Shown: positions 9,209 through 19,994, counted from the first letter of the stretch. The stretch: 64,000 nucleotides of DNA from Porphyrobacter sp. (GCA_016125555.1 WGLN01000001.1:62001-126000), one strand, 5' to 3'. Program-made: numbers and translations. Notes: generated by a model from the sequence alone, not told the origin.

Positions 9209-10252
9209 ATGGCCTCGCTTCCGATCACCGACCTGACCGAACGCGCCCGCGAGATTTTCCGGCGCGTGGTGGAGGAATATATCGAGAGCGGGCAGCCGGT
9301 CGGGTCCAAGACGCTGGCGTCCGATGGCACGCTCAATCTCTCGCCCGCCTCGATCCGCTCGGTGCTGGCGGACCTCGAAGGCCTCGGCCTGCTGGCCGCG
9401 CCGCATACCAGCGCAGGACGGATGCCCACCGATGCGGGTCTGCGCATCTTCGTCGACGGGATGATGCGCGTCGCCGAGCCGACAATGCAGGAACAGGCCG
9501 CGATCGAGGCGCGTCTGGCCGAGGCCGGGCCGGTCGAGGCGGCCTTGAAGCAGGCGAGTGCGATCCTTTCCGACCTTTCGGGTGCGGCGGGGATGGTGCT
9601 GGTGCCGCAGCGCGAACAGCGGCTGGCGCAGTTCAGCCTCGTCGATCTCGGTCAGGGCCGCGCGCTCGCCGTGCTGGTGGGCGAGGATGGCGCGGTCGAG
9701 AACCGCATTCTCACCATCGGCGGGGCGCTGTCCGCGAGCGCGCTCGACCAGGCGTCGAATTACATCACCGCGAGGCTCGCCGGACGCACGCTCGCCGAGG
9801 CAGCGAGCGCGATGCGCGCCGAGATCTCCACTGGCCGATCGCAGCTCGACGATGCCTCGCGCGACCTTGTCGAGCGCGGCCTTGCCGTCTGGAGCGAGGA
9901 TGCCGCCGCACGCCCGGTGCTGATCGTGCGCGGCGCGGCGAACCTGCTCGACGAAAGCGCGCTCGGCGATATCGAGCGGGTGCGGATGTTGCTCGAAGAC
10001 CTCGAGAACAAGCAGTCGGTCGCCGAATTGCTCGATTCGGCGCGCGATGCCGAGGCGACCCGCATCTTCATCGGATCGGAAAACCGCCTCTTCGCGCTGT
10101 CCGGTTCGAGCGTCATCGCCTCGCCCTATCGCGACCGCGAGGGCCGGGTGGTCGGCGTGCTCGGCGTCATCGGCCCGACGCGGTTGAATTACGCGCGGGT
10201 TGTCCCCATGGTGGACCTCACAGCCCGTTCGCTGGGCAAGCTTATCGCTTGA
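9209..10252 (+). CDS. hrcA: heat-inducible transcription repressor HrcA
   Basis: Repressor that binds the CIRCE element, classically upstream of groESL. The 347 residues begin MASLPITDLTERAREIFRRV, with a winged-helix DNA-binding domain (YIESGQPVGSKTLA, LSPASIRSVLADLE, HTSAGRMPTDAG) followed by the inserted dimerising and GAF-like domains (SSVIASPYRDREGRVVGVLGVIGP). The ATG at 9209 gives the conserved N terminus; farther upstream starts run into the rph promoter. grpE follows 16 bases later, a common hrcA-grpE pair. No groESL is in the window. Confidence 0.94.
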   Translation: MASLPITDLTERAREIFRRVVEEYIESGQPVGSKTLASDGTLNLSPASIRSVLADLEGLGLLAAPHTSAGRMPTDAGLRIFVDGMMRVAEPTMQEQAAIEARLAEAGPVEAALKQASAILSDLSGAAGMVLVPQREQRLAQFSLVDLGQGRALAVLVGEDGAVENRILTIGGALSASALDQASNYITARLAGRTLAEAASAMRAEISTGRSQLDDASRDLVERGLAVWSEDAAARPVLIVRGAANLLDESALGDIERVRMLLEDLENKQSVAELLDSARDAEATRIFIGSENRLFALSGSSVIASPYRDREGRVVGVLGVIGPTRLNYARVVPMVDLTARSLGKLIA

Positions 10253-10268
10253 ATGAAAGCCATACGAC

Positions 10269-10859
10269 ATGATCGATAACGACAAGCCGCGCGACGCCGC
10301 GGCGGAAGATGAATTGAAGGGCGTTCCGGAAGAGTTTCTCGACGACGGTGCGGACGCGGGCGAGGAGGACAAGGGCGCGGACGCGCTCGGCGAGGCGCTC
10401 GCGGCGCTGCGCCGCGATCTCGAGGCGGCCAAGCAGGACGTGCTCTATGCCCAGGCCGAGACCCAGAACGTGCGCCGCCGTCTGGAACGCGAGAAGGACG
10501 AGGCGCGCGCCTATGCTGCGACCGGTTTCGCGCGCGACATCCTCTCCGTCGCCGACAATCTCGCCCGCGCGGTGCAGGCGATCCCCGAAAGCCTTCGCGC
10601 CGAGGACAGCATGAAAGGCCTGGTGGTCGGCCTCGAGGCGACCCAGCGCGAGCTGGAGAAGGTCTTCGCCAGCCACGGCATCACCCGCATCGCAGCACAG
10701 GGCCTGCCGCTCGACCCAAATCAGCACCAGGCGATGCTCGAAGTGCCGACCAGCGATGCCGAGCCGGGCACGATCGTGCAGGAGCTTCAGTCGGGGTGGA
10801 TGATCAAGGACCGCCTGCTGCGCGCAGCGATGGTGGCGGTGGCGAAGAAGCCCGACTAG
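10269..10859 (+). CDS. grpE: nucleotide exchange factor GrpE
   Basis: Exchange factor for DnaK. The 196-residue product has an acidic, disordered N terminus, a long coiled coil (about residues 40-95, LRRDLEAAKQDVLYAQAETQN) and a C-terminal beta domain with GLPLDPNQHQAMLEVP and the family-typical GWMIKDRLLRAAMVAVAK. It follows hrcA by 16 bases and is probably cotranscribed. Confidence 0.96.
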   Translation: MIDNDKPRDAAAEDELKGVPEEFLDDGADAGEEDKGADALGEALAALRRDLEAAKQDVLYAQAETQNVRRRLEREKDEARAYAATGFARDILSVADNLARAVQAIPESLRAEDSMKGLVVGLEATQRELEKVFASHGITRIAAQGLPLDPNQHQAMLEVPTSDAEPGTIVQELQSGWMIKDRLLRAAMVAVAKKPD

Positions 10860-10905
10860 CCCTGCCCCCGCGACGAGCGGAGGAACAGCGCCCTGCGCTT
10901 TCCCG

Positions 10906-10929
10906 TTGATGGTTGGACGACAACATCAA
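10906..10929 (+). other. stem-loop in the leader of the glycine-zipper lipoprotein gene
   Basis: TTGAT-G-GTTG-gacga-CAAC-ATCAA can fold into a nine-pair hairpin with one bulged G. It ends one base before the GGAG Shine-Dalgarno (10931-10934) of the next gene, so it could affect ribosome access. There is no T-run, so it is not a typical intrinsic terminator. Confidence 0.35.
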
Positions 10930-10941
10930 TGGAGAAGCACG

Positions 10942-11211
10942 ATGAAACATCGCCTGAAAATGACCGCTCTCGGTGCAGCCTGCGCGCTTTCGCTCGGGGC
11001 CTGCGCGGATAATTACGCCGTCGAAGGCGCGGGCGTCGGCGCGGCTGCGGGCGCGGCGGTGGGTGCGGTGACCGGCGGCGATGTCGGCACCGGGGCTGCG
11101 ATCGGCGCAGCTGCGGGCGCGGTCGGCGGTGCGCTCAAGAAGAAGGACAATGGCGACTGCTACCGGGTCGACGAATATGGCCGCGAGTATCAGGTGCGCT
11201 GCCCGGACTAG
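10942..11211 (+). CDS. small glycine-zipper lipoprotein
   Basis: An 89-residue exported lipoprotein. Residues 1-20 form a signal peptide ending in the lipobox LSLGAC (Cys21). A Gly/Ala-rich segment with GxxxG-type spacing (GAGVGAAAGAAVGAVTGG, then GTGAAIGAAAGAVGGAL) is a glycine zipper like those in OsmB/SlyB-type proteins. The C terminus is polar (CYRVDEYGREY). The ATG at 10942 has a GGAG ribosome site. Its role is unknown; related proteins are outer-membrane and often stress-induced, which fits its place between grpE and dnaK. Confidence 0.8.
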   Translation: MKHRLKMTALGAACALSLGACADNYAVEGAGVGAAAGAAVGAVTGGDVGTGAAIGAAAGAVGGALKKKDNGDCYRVDEYGREYQVRCPD

Positions 11212-11220
11212 TCCGCGGGA

Positions 11221-11709
11221 TCAGGCGCGCGGTCCCTGCCAGAAGGGAATGATCGCGGCATAGGCGGCGAGCGGCGGAGCCCCCGGCACGCTCGCCCCTT
11301 CGCGCAGCAGAAAGGCGTGGCGCACGATCTCGGCCTGCTGCTCGATGCCGTAGCGCGTCAGCGTCCACCCCGGCCGGATCGCATAGTCGTACCGGCACCA
11401 CGGATGGCGGTGCAGCACGAGATACCAGCGCCCGCGCGTTTGGGCCTGCCAGACGTGCGTCATCTCGTGGATGAAATGCGCCTGAAGATGCAGCGGCGCG
11501 GCGGCGAAATCGTCGCAGTAATGGTCCGCGCGCGGGTGGAAGTGGAGATGTCCCATCGGCGCCATCGTCACCTTGCGCGGTTGCAGGGGAAAGAACCTGC
11601 GTCGCCTGACCGTGACCTCGTGACAGGCAACAGCCTGACCGAAGACCGACCCGACCAGCGCCACCTCGCCAGCCGTCAGCTTGCGGATGCCGCCGGCGGG
11701 GCAGACCAC
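11221..11709 (-). CDS. HExxH-containing protein of unknown function
   Basis: A 162-residue protein with a clear zincin-like motif HEMTH at residues 81-85, within HLQAHFIHEMTHVWQAQ. A downstream Glu that could be the third zinc ligand lies in YGIEQQAEIVRHAF. Similar sphingomonad proteins carry uninformative names such as vgr-related protein. No signal peptide is evident. The start is a GTG at 11709. It is convergent with the glycine-zipper gene (nine bases between stops) and lies 50 bases downstream of the copper chaperone gene. Confidence 0.7.
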   Translation of the reverse strand: MVCPAGGIRKLTAGEVALVGSVFGQAVACHEVTVRRRRFFPLQPRKVTMAPMGHLHFHPRADHYCDDFAAAPLHLQAHFIHEMTHVWQAQTRGRWYLVLHRHPWCRYDYAIRPGWTLTRYGIEQQAEIVRHAFLLREGASVPGAPPLAAYAAIIPFWQGPRA

Positions 11710-11759
11710 GGGCGCACCTTCGCCGCGCGCCGCCTGGTCCGACCCTGCCGGCGCGCTGT

Positions 11760-12272
11760 TCAGCGTTCTTCGCCCGCGGCGCGCACCTCGGCCTCGAACA
11801 CCTGGGTTGCCCCGCCCGACATGGTGAGCGTCACCTTGACTTTGTCGCCGGGCTTCAAGTCGGCAGGCGGGTTCATCGCCATGACATGCAGCCCGCCGGG
11901 CTCGAAGGCGACCTTGGTGCCTTTCTTGAGCGCGATCGGCAGCGCCTCCATCATCTGCACCTTGAAGTCGTATTCGCCGTAATCGTGCATCATCGTCATG
12001 CCCGCGCCCTCGACCTCGGCCTTGCGGATCGTCAGGCCCTGATCGCCCTCATAGTCCAGATCGAAGTAGACCGCCGCCGGATTGCCGGCGACCGGGGCGA
12101 GCACCAGTCGCGCATTGCTGATGGTCATGCCGGGCACTTGCCCGGGGGCGGCCTCGACCGCTGCGGTGTCGGCTTCGCCGCCGCAGGCCGATAGGCCCAG
12201 AATGGCCGCCCCGAGTACGGCTGCCAGCATGCTCCCGCGCATCCCCGAAACCGATCCTGGTCTGTTTTTCAC
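11760..12272 (-). CDS. PCuAC-type periplasmic copper chaperone
   Basis: A 170-residue exported protein of the PCuAC/DUF461 family, which carries Cu(I) to cytochrome oxidase Cu sites. A lipoprotein signal ends LGLSAC, followed by a cupredoxin-like beta domain with GMTMMHDY and the copper-binding pair in [10 protein letters not shown] (H-x-M). The start is a GTG at 12272 preceded by AAGGGAG. It is divergent from dnaK. The usual partner senC/scoI is not adjacent. Confidence 0.85.
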   Translation of the reverse strand: MKNRPGSVSGMRGSMLAAVLGAAILGLSACGGEADTAAVEAAPGQVPGMTISNARLVLAPVAGNPAAVYFDLDYEGDQGLTIRKAEVEGAGMTMMHDYGEYDFKVQMMEALPIALKKGTKVAFEPGGLHVMAMNPPADLKPGDKVKVTLTMSGGATQVFEAEVRAAGEER

Positions 12273-12320
12273 GTTCTTATGCTCCCTTTTGGAATGGCCG
12301 AAAACTAGGGGCTCCCAAGT

Positions 12321-12348
12321 CTTGTGCCAAGCAAAACCGCACCTATAT
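12321..12348 (+). promoter_or_regulatory. heat-shock (RpoH) promoter of dnaK
   Basis: CTTG at 12321-12324 and CCTATAT at 12342-12348 are separated by 17 bases. This matches the alphaproteobacterial RpoH consensus CTTG-N17/18-CYTATNT at every fixed position. Transcription would start near 12355, leaving a leader of about 85 bases before the dnaK ATG. Confidence 0.75.
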
Positions 12349-12441
12349 CGCGCTCACAAACGAGCCGCCGAAGCGCCTTGCCTCGACCGGGGGAGGCGCA
12401 AAAGGGGGTGTCCAACAATCTTCCAGATGGATGGGGAAACA

Positions 12442-14370
<1,929 letters not shown>

Positions 14371-14391
14371 GGCCCCGATGCAACCCGGATT

Positions 14392-14433
14392 GCCGCCGCC
14401 GTTCCCGGTCTTCGCGACCGGGGCGGCGGTGGC
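14392..14433 (+). other. strong hairpin between dnaK and dnaJ
   Basis: An outer stem of ten pairs (14392-14401 with 14424-14433, one G-U) surrounds an inner stem CCCGGTC/GACCGGG (14404-14410 with 14416-14422) closed by TTCGC. No T-run follows, so it is more likely an RNA-processing or stabilising element, or a partial attenuator lowering dnaJ relative to dnaK, than a full terminator. Confidence 0.6.
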
Positions 14434-14461
14434 GACCGGCTACGGGGAATAGGTCAGACCC

Positions 14462-15607
14462 ATGTCCAGCGCCCAGCTTGATTACTACCAGACGCTCGAG
14501 GTCTCGCGCGATGCGGACGGGGCGACGCTCAAGAGTGCCTACCGCAAGCTCGCGATGAAGTTCCACCCGGACCGCAATCCGGGCGATGCGACCTGCGAGG
14601 CCAAGTTCAAGGCGATCAACGAGGCCTATGACTGCCTCAAGGACCCGCAGAAGCGCGCCGCCTACGACCGGTATGGCCACGAGGCCTTCACCCAGGGGAT
14701 GAACGGCGGCGGGGGCGGCGGTCCGTTCGGCGCGGGCGGGCGCGGCGACTTCGCCGACATCGGCGACATCTTCGAGACGATCTTCGGCAGCGCCTTCGGC
14801 GGCGGCGGCGCGGCGCGCCAGCAGAACCGCCGCGGCGCGGACCTGCGCTACGACATGCAGATCAGCCTCGAGGAAGCCTTCCACGGCAAGTCCACCGAGA
14901 TCGAGATCGAGGTCAGCCAGGTCTGCGACACCTGCGACGGATCGGGCGCGACGCCCGGCACGTCCGAGCGCCAGTGCAACCTGTGCCACGGCATGGGCTC
15001 GGTCCGCGCCAAGCAGGGGCTGTTCGTGATCGAGCGCCCGTGCCCCACCTGCGGCGGGCGCGGCAGCGTGATCGAGGACCCGTGCAAGGTCTGCCGCGGC
15101 GAAGGCCGGGTCGATCGCCCGCAGGCACTCAAGGTCGATATCCCCGCCGGCGTCGACACCGGCACCCGCATCCGCCTGTCGGGCAAGGGCGAGGCCGGGC
15201 AGCGCGGCGCGCCGCCGGGCGATCTCTACATCTTCCTCCACGTCCAGCCCCACCGCGTGTTCGAGCGCGAGGGCACCGCGCTGATGACCCGCGTGCCGGT
15301 GAGCTTCACCACCGCGGCGCTGGGCGGCTGCGTGGAGATTCCCGATCTCGACGGTTCGACCAACAAGCTCGATATCCCCGCCGGCATCCAGTCGGGCAAG
15401 CAGCTGCGCATCCGCGGGGCGGGGATGCCGGTGCTGCAGGGCCGTGGTCGCGGCGATCTGGTGGCGGAGATCGTGGTCGAAACGCCCACCAAGCTGTCGC
15501 GCCGGCAGAAGGAAATCCTCGAGGAGTTCCGCGCCACCGAAACGGGCGACGAATGCCCCGAAAGCCGGGGCTTCTTCGACAAGCTCAAGGACGCGTTCGG
15601 GGGCTGA
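14462..15607 (+). CDS. dnaJ: molecular chaperone DnaJ (Hsp40)
   Basis: Co-chaperone that stimulates DnaK ATPase. The 381 residues show the full type-I layout: J domain with HPDRNPG, a Gly-rich region at about residues 78-95, four CxxCxGxG zinc repeats (CDTCDGSG, CNLCHGMG, CPTCGGRG, CKVCRGEG) and C-terminal substrate domains. A GGGGAATAGG stretch precedes the ATG at 14462. It is 91 bases after dnaK, with an intervening hairpin. Confidence 0.98.
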   Translation: MSSAQLDYYQTLEVSRDADGATLKSAYRKLAMKFHPDRNPGDATCEAKFKAINEAYDCLKDPQKRAAYDRYGHEAFTQGMNGGGGGGPFGAGGRGDFADIGDIFETIFGSAFGGGGAARQQNRRGADLRYDMQISLEEAFHGKSTEIEIEVSQVCDTCDGSGATPGTSERQCNLCHGMGSVRAKQGLFVIERPCPTCGGRGSVIEDPCKVCRGEGRVDRPQALKVDIPAGVDTGTRIRLSGKGEAGQRGAPPGDLYIFLHVQPHRVFEREGTALMTRVPVSFTTAALGGCVEIPDLDGSTNKLDIPAGIQSGKQLRIRGAGMPVLQGRGRGDLVAEIVVETPTKLSRRQKEILEEFRATETGDECPESRGFFDKLKDAFGG

Positions 15608-15617
15608 GCGGCGCTAA

Positions 15618-16238
15618 ATGCTGCCTTCTCTCCTGATCGTCGACGACTTCCTGAAAGACCCCTGGGCGGCGCGCCGCGCGGCGCTGGCGCTGGACTATGA
15701 CCCGGCGAGGCAGCACGGCAATTTTCCGGGCTGCAATTCGACGACCCGGCTCGATACCGGCGCGGTGGACGCGGCGGTCTCGCGCCTGCTCGGGCTGCGG
15801 CTTGGCCCGGCACCCGGCACGCAGCACGGGGCCTGCCGCCTCACGCGCAAGGGCGACAAGGGCAGGAGCGGGGTGCACATCGACCCGGCGGCCTATTCGG
15901 GCATCCTCTATCTTTCGCGCCCTGAGGATTGCGCGCGACCGGGCGCTGGCGGAACCGATTTCTTCCGCCACAAGCGCACCGGGCTCGAGAGCGTCCCGCA
16001 GGACCCTGCGCGCCTCGCCGCCTCGGGCTATGCCGACATCAACGCGCTGGTGGAGGACGTCGTCAACAAGGACACGGCGACGCCCGCGAAGTGGGAGCGC
16101 GTCCTGCGCGTGCCCGCCCGGTTCAACCGGCTGCTGCTGTTCTCGCCGTGGCAGTTCCACGATGCCGCGCCCGGCTTCGGCACGACGCCCGATGACGCGC
16201 GGCTCGTGATGCTGCTGTTCTTCGCGCCGGCCCGCTAG
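15618..16238 (+). CDS. DUF6445-like protein, possible 2-oxoglutarate/Fe(II) oxygenase fold
   Basis: A 206-residue cytosolic protein. It begins MLPSLLIVDDFLKDPWAAR. HIDP in the middle and FSPWQFHDAAPGFG plus a late Arg near the C terminus look like the H-x-D...H...R pattern of prolyl-hydroxylase-type dioxygenases. In sphingomonads such proteins occur with tryptophan halogenase or TonB-receptor loci, but here it follows dnaJ by 10 bases. Substrate unknown. The 3' end overlaps the patatin-like gene by four bases. Confidence 0.65.
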   Translation: MLPSLLIVDDFLKDPWAARRAALALDYDPARQHGNFPGCNSTTRLDTGAVDAAVSRLLGLRLGPAPGTQHGACRLTRKGDKGRSGVHIDPAAYSGILYLSRPEDCARPGAGGTDFFRHKRTGLESVPQDPARLAASGYADINALVEDVVNKDTATPAKWERVLRVPARFNRLLLFSPWQFHDAAPGFGTTPDDARLVMLLFFAPAR

Positions 16239-18553
16239 CCCATCCGCTCGCGCACTTCGAGACGGATCTGGTCGAGCAACCCGCGCTGGCAGCGCCCGGC
16301 GATCTCCTCCTCTTCGAGCACCGCGAGGAACACCGCGCGCTTGGCCTCGCGGATGCGCGCTTCCGAAAGGCCGCCGGGGACGGTCGAGGCCACGAGGTCG
16401 ATCATCCGCTCCGCTCCGTGGAGCCGCCCCCACAGGTAGTCGTTCTCGCGGTAGTCGCGGCTGAAGAAGGCGCCGAAATTGTAGAACTCGACGCCGCGCA
16501 GGGTTGCCGCCGTGCCTCCTTCGCGGATCGAACGCGCATCGTCGGGCGAGATGCGATCGATCCGCACCGGGTTGAATTCGTCGAGACCTTCCCGGCGGGT
16601 CAGGGGAAGGGTGGCAACGTCGTAGAACGGAAAGCCGAGATAGCTCAGCAGCATCCGCCGCTTGAGCAATTTGGGCATGTCCTCGAGCGCCGCGATCAGC
16701 ATTTCCTCCGCCCGCAGATCGGTGGTCGGCAGCAGGCGTTCGGTGGCGAGGAAATCGAGCACCGCCGCCGGCGCCTCCCTGGCCCGCTTCGCCAGCGTTG
16801 CGTAATGCGGATTGCCGAGCACCCCCTCGTCGGCGCGGTGATAGAGCGCGAGGATCGCGTAGAGCCGGTCGCGCGCGCGGTCGAGCGCGTCGTCGGGGAT
16901 GTCGGGATCGAGCTCCCAGTCGCGCGACAGCTTGCGCGCGAGCATCTGCAGACGGCGGATGCGGAAGCCGGTGTCGTGGGCGCGGAAGAAGGCGATCGCC
17001 TCCGGGCTCGCTCCACCTTCGGCGCCGCTCAGCTGGGCGAGGCCCCGTTCGGCCAGCGCGCCGCGCAGCGCCGCCACCAGCGGGGCTGCCTCGGCCCGCG
17101 GATCGCCTGCGGCGCGCAAGGTCAGCCGTGCCAACTGGTCGAGGATCGCGTCGAACTTGGCAAGCGCATAGGCGCCGAAGGCATAGCCCGCGCGCTCGGC
17201 AGCGGCCTGCTGCGCCTTGGCCCGCCACCCCGCGAGCCGCTTGGGGGTGGGGCGATCGAGCAGGAAGGTGTAGCCGAACAGCTTTTCCACCGCACGGTCG
17301 ATATCGGGCTGGAGATCCATCACGATCCGCTTCAGCCGCGCCGCGTCGCGCGATTGCTGCTCGATGCGTTCGAGGTCATCGCGGATCGGCTGTTCGCGCG
17401 GGATGGTCGAAAGCGAACCGAAGATCGCGCCGAAGAAGCCGATTTCGCGCGGCGGGCCGGCCGGGGTGATCGCGGGCGCATCGGGGCGCGGGTCGATATA
17501 GACGAAGCGCCGGTCGACCTCGCGCTGTGCCGGACGCCCGTTGAGCGCGGCGAGCGCCATGCCGAAGGGCGCGTTGACCAGCACCGAACCGTCGATCAGC
17601 GCCGCCTCGCCCACCGTGCCCTCGCGCACCCGTTCGGGCATGATCCGCCCGAGGAAGGCGCCGCGGGTGGCCCAGTGATGCCCCTCGGTTTCTGCCAGCG
17701 CGTCGATTTCCGCAAGACCCAGCGGCGGGAAAGCGCCCGGGAAGCTTGCCGTGGCGCGCGCGGCGAGCACCAGTTCGAGCCGGTCGGCAAGCGGCTGTTC
17801 GGGCTGCGCACCGACCCGGGCGCGGAAGCAGATCGGCAGGCGGTGCTCCATCTCCTCCACCTGCGGCGGCGAATTGAGCCGCAGCGTGTGGGGATGGCCG
17901 CGAAAATCGGTGGCGGTCACCGCAAGGTCGATCGGGTGGCCGGGCGGCAGCAGGCTGGCCCCGTCGCCTTCGGACGCCATCTTCGCCAGCGCCTCGTAGA
18001 GCATCGCCGAGAACCGCGCGCCCGAGAAGGGCGGGCTGAACCAGCGCCCGCGGACGAAGCGCGAGACCTTGTGCCGCACCTCGGCGCGGGTCTCGGGCGA
18101 GACGGTCGCGCTCACCGCGTTGCCCGGGCGGCTCAGGAACCATTCGGCGATCGGCTGCGCCCAGAACTTGGCGTAGCGCCACATCGGCTCGGCATCGGGA
18201 TCGGTCAGTTCGCTGACATCGGCATTCTCGAGCCACAGCGCCGTCAGCGGTTCGAGGCTGTGCCCGGCGTGGATCGCCTGGGCGAGAAAGACGGCGTTGA
18301 TGCCGCCCGCGCTCGCCCCGGTCAGGATGTCGGGCAGAACGCGCAGCTTGATGCCGTCCTCGCGCTCGATCGCGGCGAGCAGGTCGCGGTAGGCCTCGGC
18401 CACCCCCCCCTCGAGCGGCGCCGCGCCGGGCTGATGGAAGGCGCGGCTTGCGCGGGCAAGGTGCCAGATTTCCTTGGTGATGCCATGCATGTAGACCGCA
18501 AGGCTGACGCCGCCGTAGCAGACGAGGGCAAGGCGCAGTTCCTTGTGGCGCAT
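16235..18553 (-). CDS. patatin-like phospholipase with long C-terminal extension
   Basis: A 772-residue patatin-family protein. The catalytic half has the oxyanion loop CYGGVSLAVYMHG, the nucleophile elbow GASAGG (Ser81) and the acid motif DGSVLV. The roughly 400 C-terminal residues match the extension seen in large proteobacterial patatin-related proteins (DUF3376 type) and have no catalytic motif. No signal peptide, so it is probably cytosolic or membrane-associated. An in-frame ATG at 18628 would overlap radA; the ATG at 18553 gives the conserved start. It is divergent from radA. Confidence 0.85.
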   Translation of the reverse strand: MRHKELRLALVCYGGVSLAVYMHGITKEIWHLARASRAFHQPGAAPLEGGVAEAYRDLLAAIEREDGIKLRVLPDILTGASAGGINAVFLAQAIHAGHSLEPLTALWLENADVSELTDPDAEPMWRYAKFWAQPIAEWFLSRPGNAVSATVSPETRAEVRHKVSRFVRGRWFSPPFSGARFSAMLYEALAKMASEGDGASLLPPGHPIDLAVTATDFRGHPHTLRLNSPPQVEEMEHRLPICFRARVGAQPEQPLADRLELVLAARATASFPGAFPPLGLAEIDALAETEGHHWATRGAFLGRIMPERVREGTVGEAALIDGSVLVNAPFGMALAALNGRPAQREVDRRFVYIDPRPDAPAITPAGPPREIGFFGAIFGSLSTIPREQPIRDDLERIEQQSRDAARLKRIVMDLQPDIDRAVEKLFGYTFLLDRPTPKRLAGWRAKAQQAAAERAGYAFGAYALAKFDAILDQLARLTLRAAGDPRAEAAPLVAALRGALAERGLAQLSGAEGGASPEAIAFFRAHDTGFRIRRLQMLARKLSRDWELDPDIPDDALDRARDRLYAILALYHRADEGVLGNPHYATLAKRAREAPAAVLDFLATERLLPTTDLRAEEMLIAALEDMPKLLKRRMLLSYLGFPFYDVATLPLTRREGLDEFNPVRIDRISPDDARSIREGGTAATLRGVEFYNFGAFFSRDYRENDYLWGRLHGAERMIDLVASTVPGGLSEARIREAKRAVFLAVLEEEEIAGRCQRGLLDQIRLEVRERMG

Positions 18554-18626
18554 GGCGCGCTTCTTGCCCGCAACAGTGCTGCAATGCAATTGCGTTCTAA
18601 TTCTGTTCCGTTTATGGATTCCGCGC

Positions 18627-19994
18627 ATGGCAAAATCGAAACGCCGCTATGTGTGTCAGGCCTGCGGGTCGGTGAGCCCACGCTGGCAGGGTCAGTGCGC
18701 CGATTGCGCGGAATGGAACACGCTGGTCGAGGATGTGCCCGCGACAGTGTTCTCGCAGAAGCACGACCTGTCGCGCGGGGGGCGGGCGCTGGCTTTCGAG
18801 CCCTTGAATGCGCCCACGCAGCTGCCGGTCAGGAAGTCGACCGGGCTGGCCGAGTTCGACCGCGCGCTGGGCGGCGGGCTGGTGCCGGGCAGCGCGGTGC
18901 TGATGGGCGGCGATCCGGGGATCGGCAAGTCGACCCTGTTGCTCCAGACCGCGGCGACCATCGCCCGCGGGGGCAACGACGTCGTCTATGTCAGCGGCGA
19001 GGAGGCTGCCGGGCAGGTGCGACTTCGCGCCGCGCGCATGGGCGTGGCCGACGCGCCGATTCGGCTCGCCTCCGAAACCTCGGTGCGCGACATCCTGACA
19101 ACGCTGGGGCAGGGCGATCCGCCGGCGCTGCTGGTGATCGATTCGATCCAGACCATGCATTCCGACATGATCGAGGGCGCGCCGGGCACGGTCAGCCAGG
19201 TCCGCGGCTGCGCCCTCGAACTGATCCGCTATGCCAAGGAAAGCGGCTGTGCGCTGGTGCTGGTCGGCCATGTCACCAAGGACGGCACGATCGCCGGTCC
19301 GCGTGTGCTCGAGCACATGGTCGACGTGGTGATGAGCTTCGAGGGCGAACGCAGCCACCAGTATCGCATCCTGCGCGCGCTCAAGAACCGCTTCGGTGCG
19401 GTCGACGAGATCGGCGTGTTCGCGATGGCGGCGGCAGGGCTGGAGGAGGTCGCCAACCCTTCGCTGCTGTTCCTGTCGGGCCGCGAGCAGCCGCTGGCGG
19501 GCAGCTCGGTGTTCCCGGCGCTCGAGGGGACGCGGCCGGTGCTGGTCGAGATCCAGGCGCTGATCGTGCGCCTGCAATCGGGCGCGACCCCGCGCCGGGC
19601 GGTGGTGGGCTGGGATTCGGGGCGGCTCGCGATGCTGCTGGCGGTGCTCGAATCGCGCTGCGGGCTCAACTTCTCCTCGGCAGAGGTCTATCTCAACATC
19701 GCCGGGGGATACCGCCTGACCGATCCGGCGGCCGATCTCGCGGTCGCCGCCGCGCTGGTCTCCGCCCTGGCCGACAAGCCGCTGCCCGACAAGGCGGCGT
19801 GGTTCGGCGAGGTTAGCCTTGCGGGAGAGATTCGTCCGGTCGCCCACGCCCCGCTGCGCCTGCGCGAGGCGGCCAAGCTGGGCTTTTCGCGCTCCTTCGG
19901 GCCTCCGGGGATCGCCGAGGGCAGCGAGGCGAAAGCTTACACGGGGCTTGCCGCGCTCGCGAACCTCGTTGACCGCGTGATGGGCTCGGCATAG
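18627..19994 (+). CDS. radA: DNA repair protein RadA/Sms
   Basis: RecA-like ATPase that promotes branch migration in recombination. The 455 residues start with a C4 zinc finger (Cys10, 13, 24, 27), then Walker A GDPGIGKST, the RadA-specific KNRFG motif (ALKNRFGAVDEIGVF) and a C-terminal Lon-protease-like domain (SSAEVYLNIAGGYRL, ADLAVAAALVSA). The ATG at 18627 is immediately before MAKSKRRYVC; no clear ribosome site is visible. Confidence 0.96.
   Translation: MAKSKRRYVCQACGSVSPRWQGQCADCAEWNTLVEDVPATVFSQKHDLSRGGRALAFEPLNAPTQLPVRKSTGLAEFDRALGGGLVPGSAVLMGGDPGIGKSTLLLQTAATIARGGNDVVYVSGEEAAGQVRLRAARMGVADAPIRLASETSVRDILTTLGQGDPPALLVIDSIQTMHSDMIEGAPGTVSQVRGCALELIRYAKESGCALVLVGHVTKDGTIAGPRVLEHMVDVVMSFEGERSHQYRILRALKNRFGAVDEIGVFAMAAAGLEEVANPSLLFLSGREQPLAGSSVFPALEGTRPVLVEIQALIVRLQSGATPRRAVVGWDSGRLAMLLAVLESRCGLNFSSAEVYLNIAGGYRLTDPAADLAVAAALVSALADKPLPDKAAWFGEVSLAGEIRPVAHAPLRLREAAKLGFSRSFGPPGIAEGSEAKAYTGLAALANLVDRVMGSA

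Noticed and set aside
16418..19816. Plus-strand frame crossing the patatin-like gene and radA
   Set aside because: Antisense to the lipase and out of frame in radA; no conserved motif.
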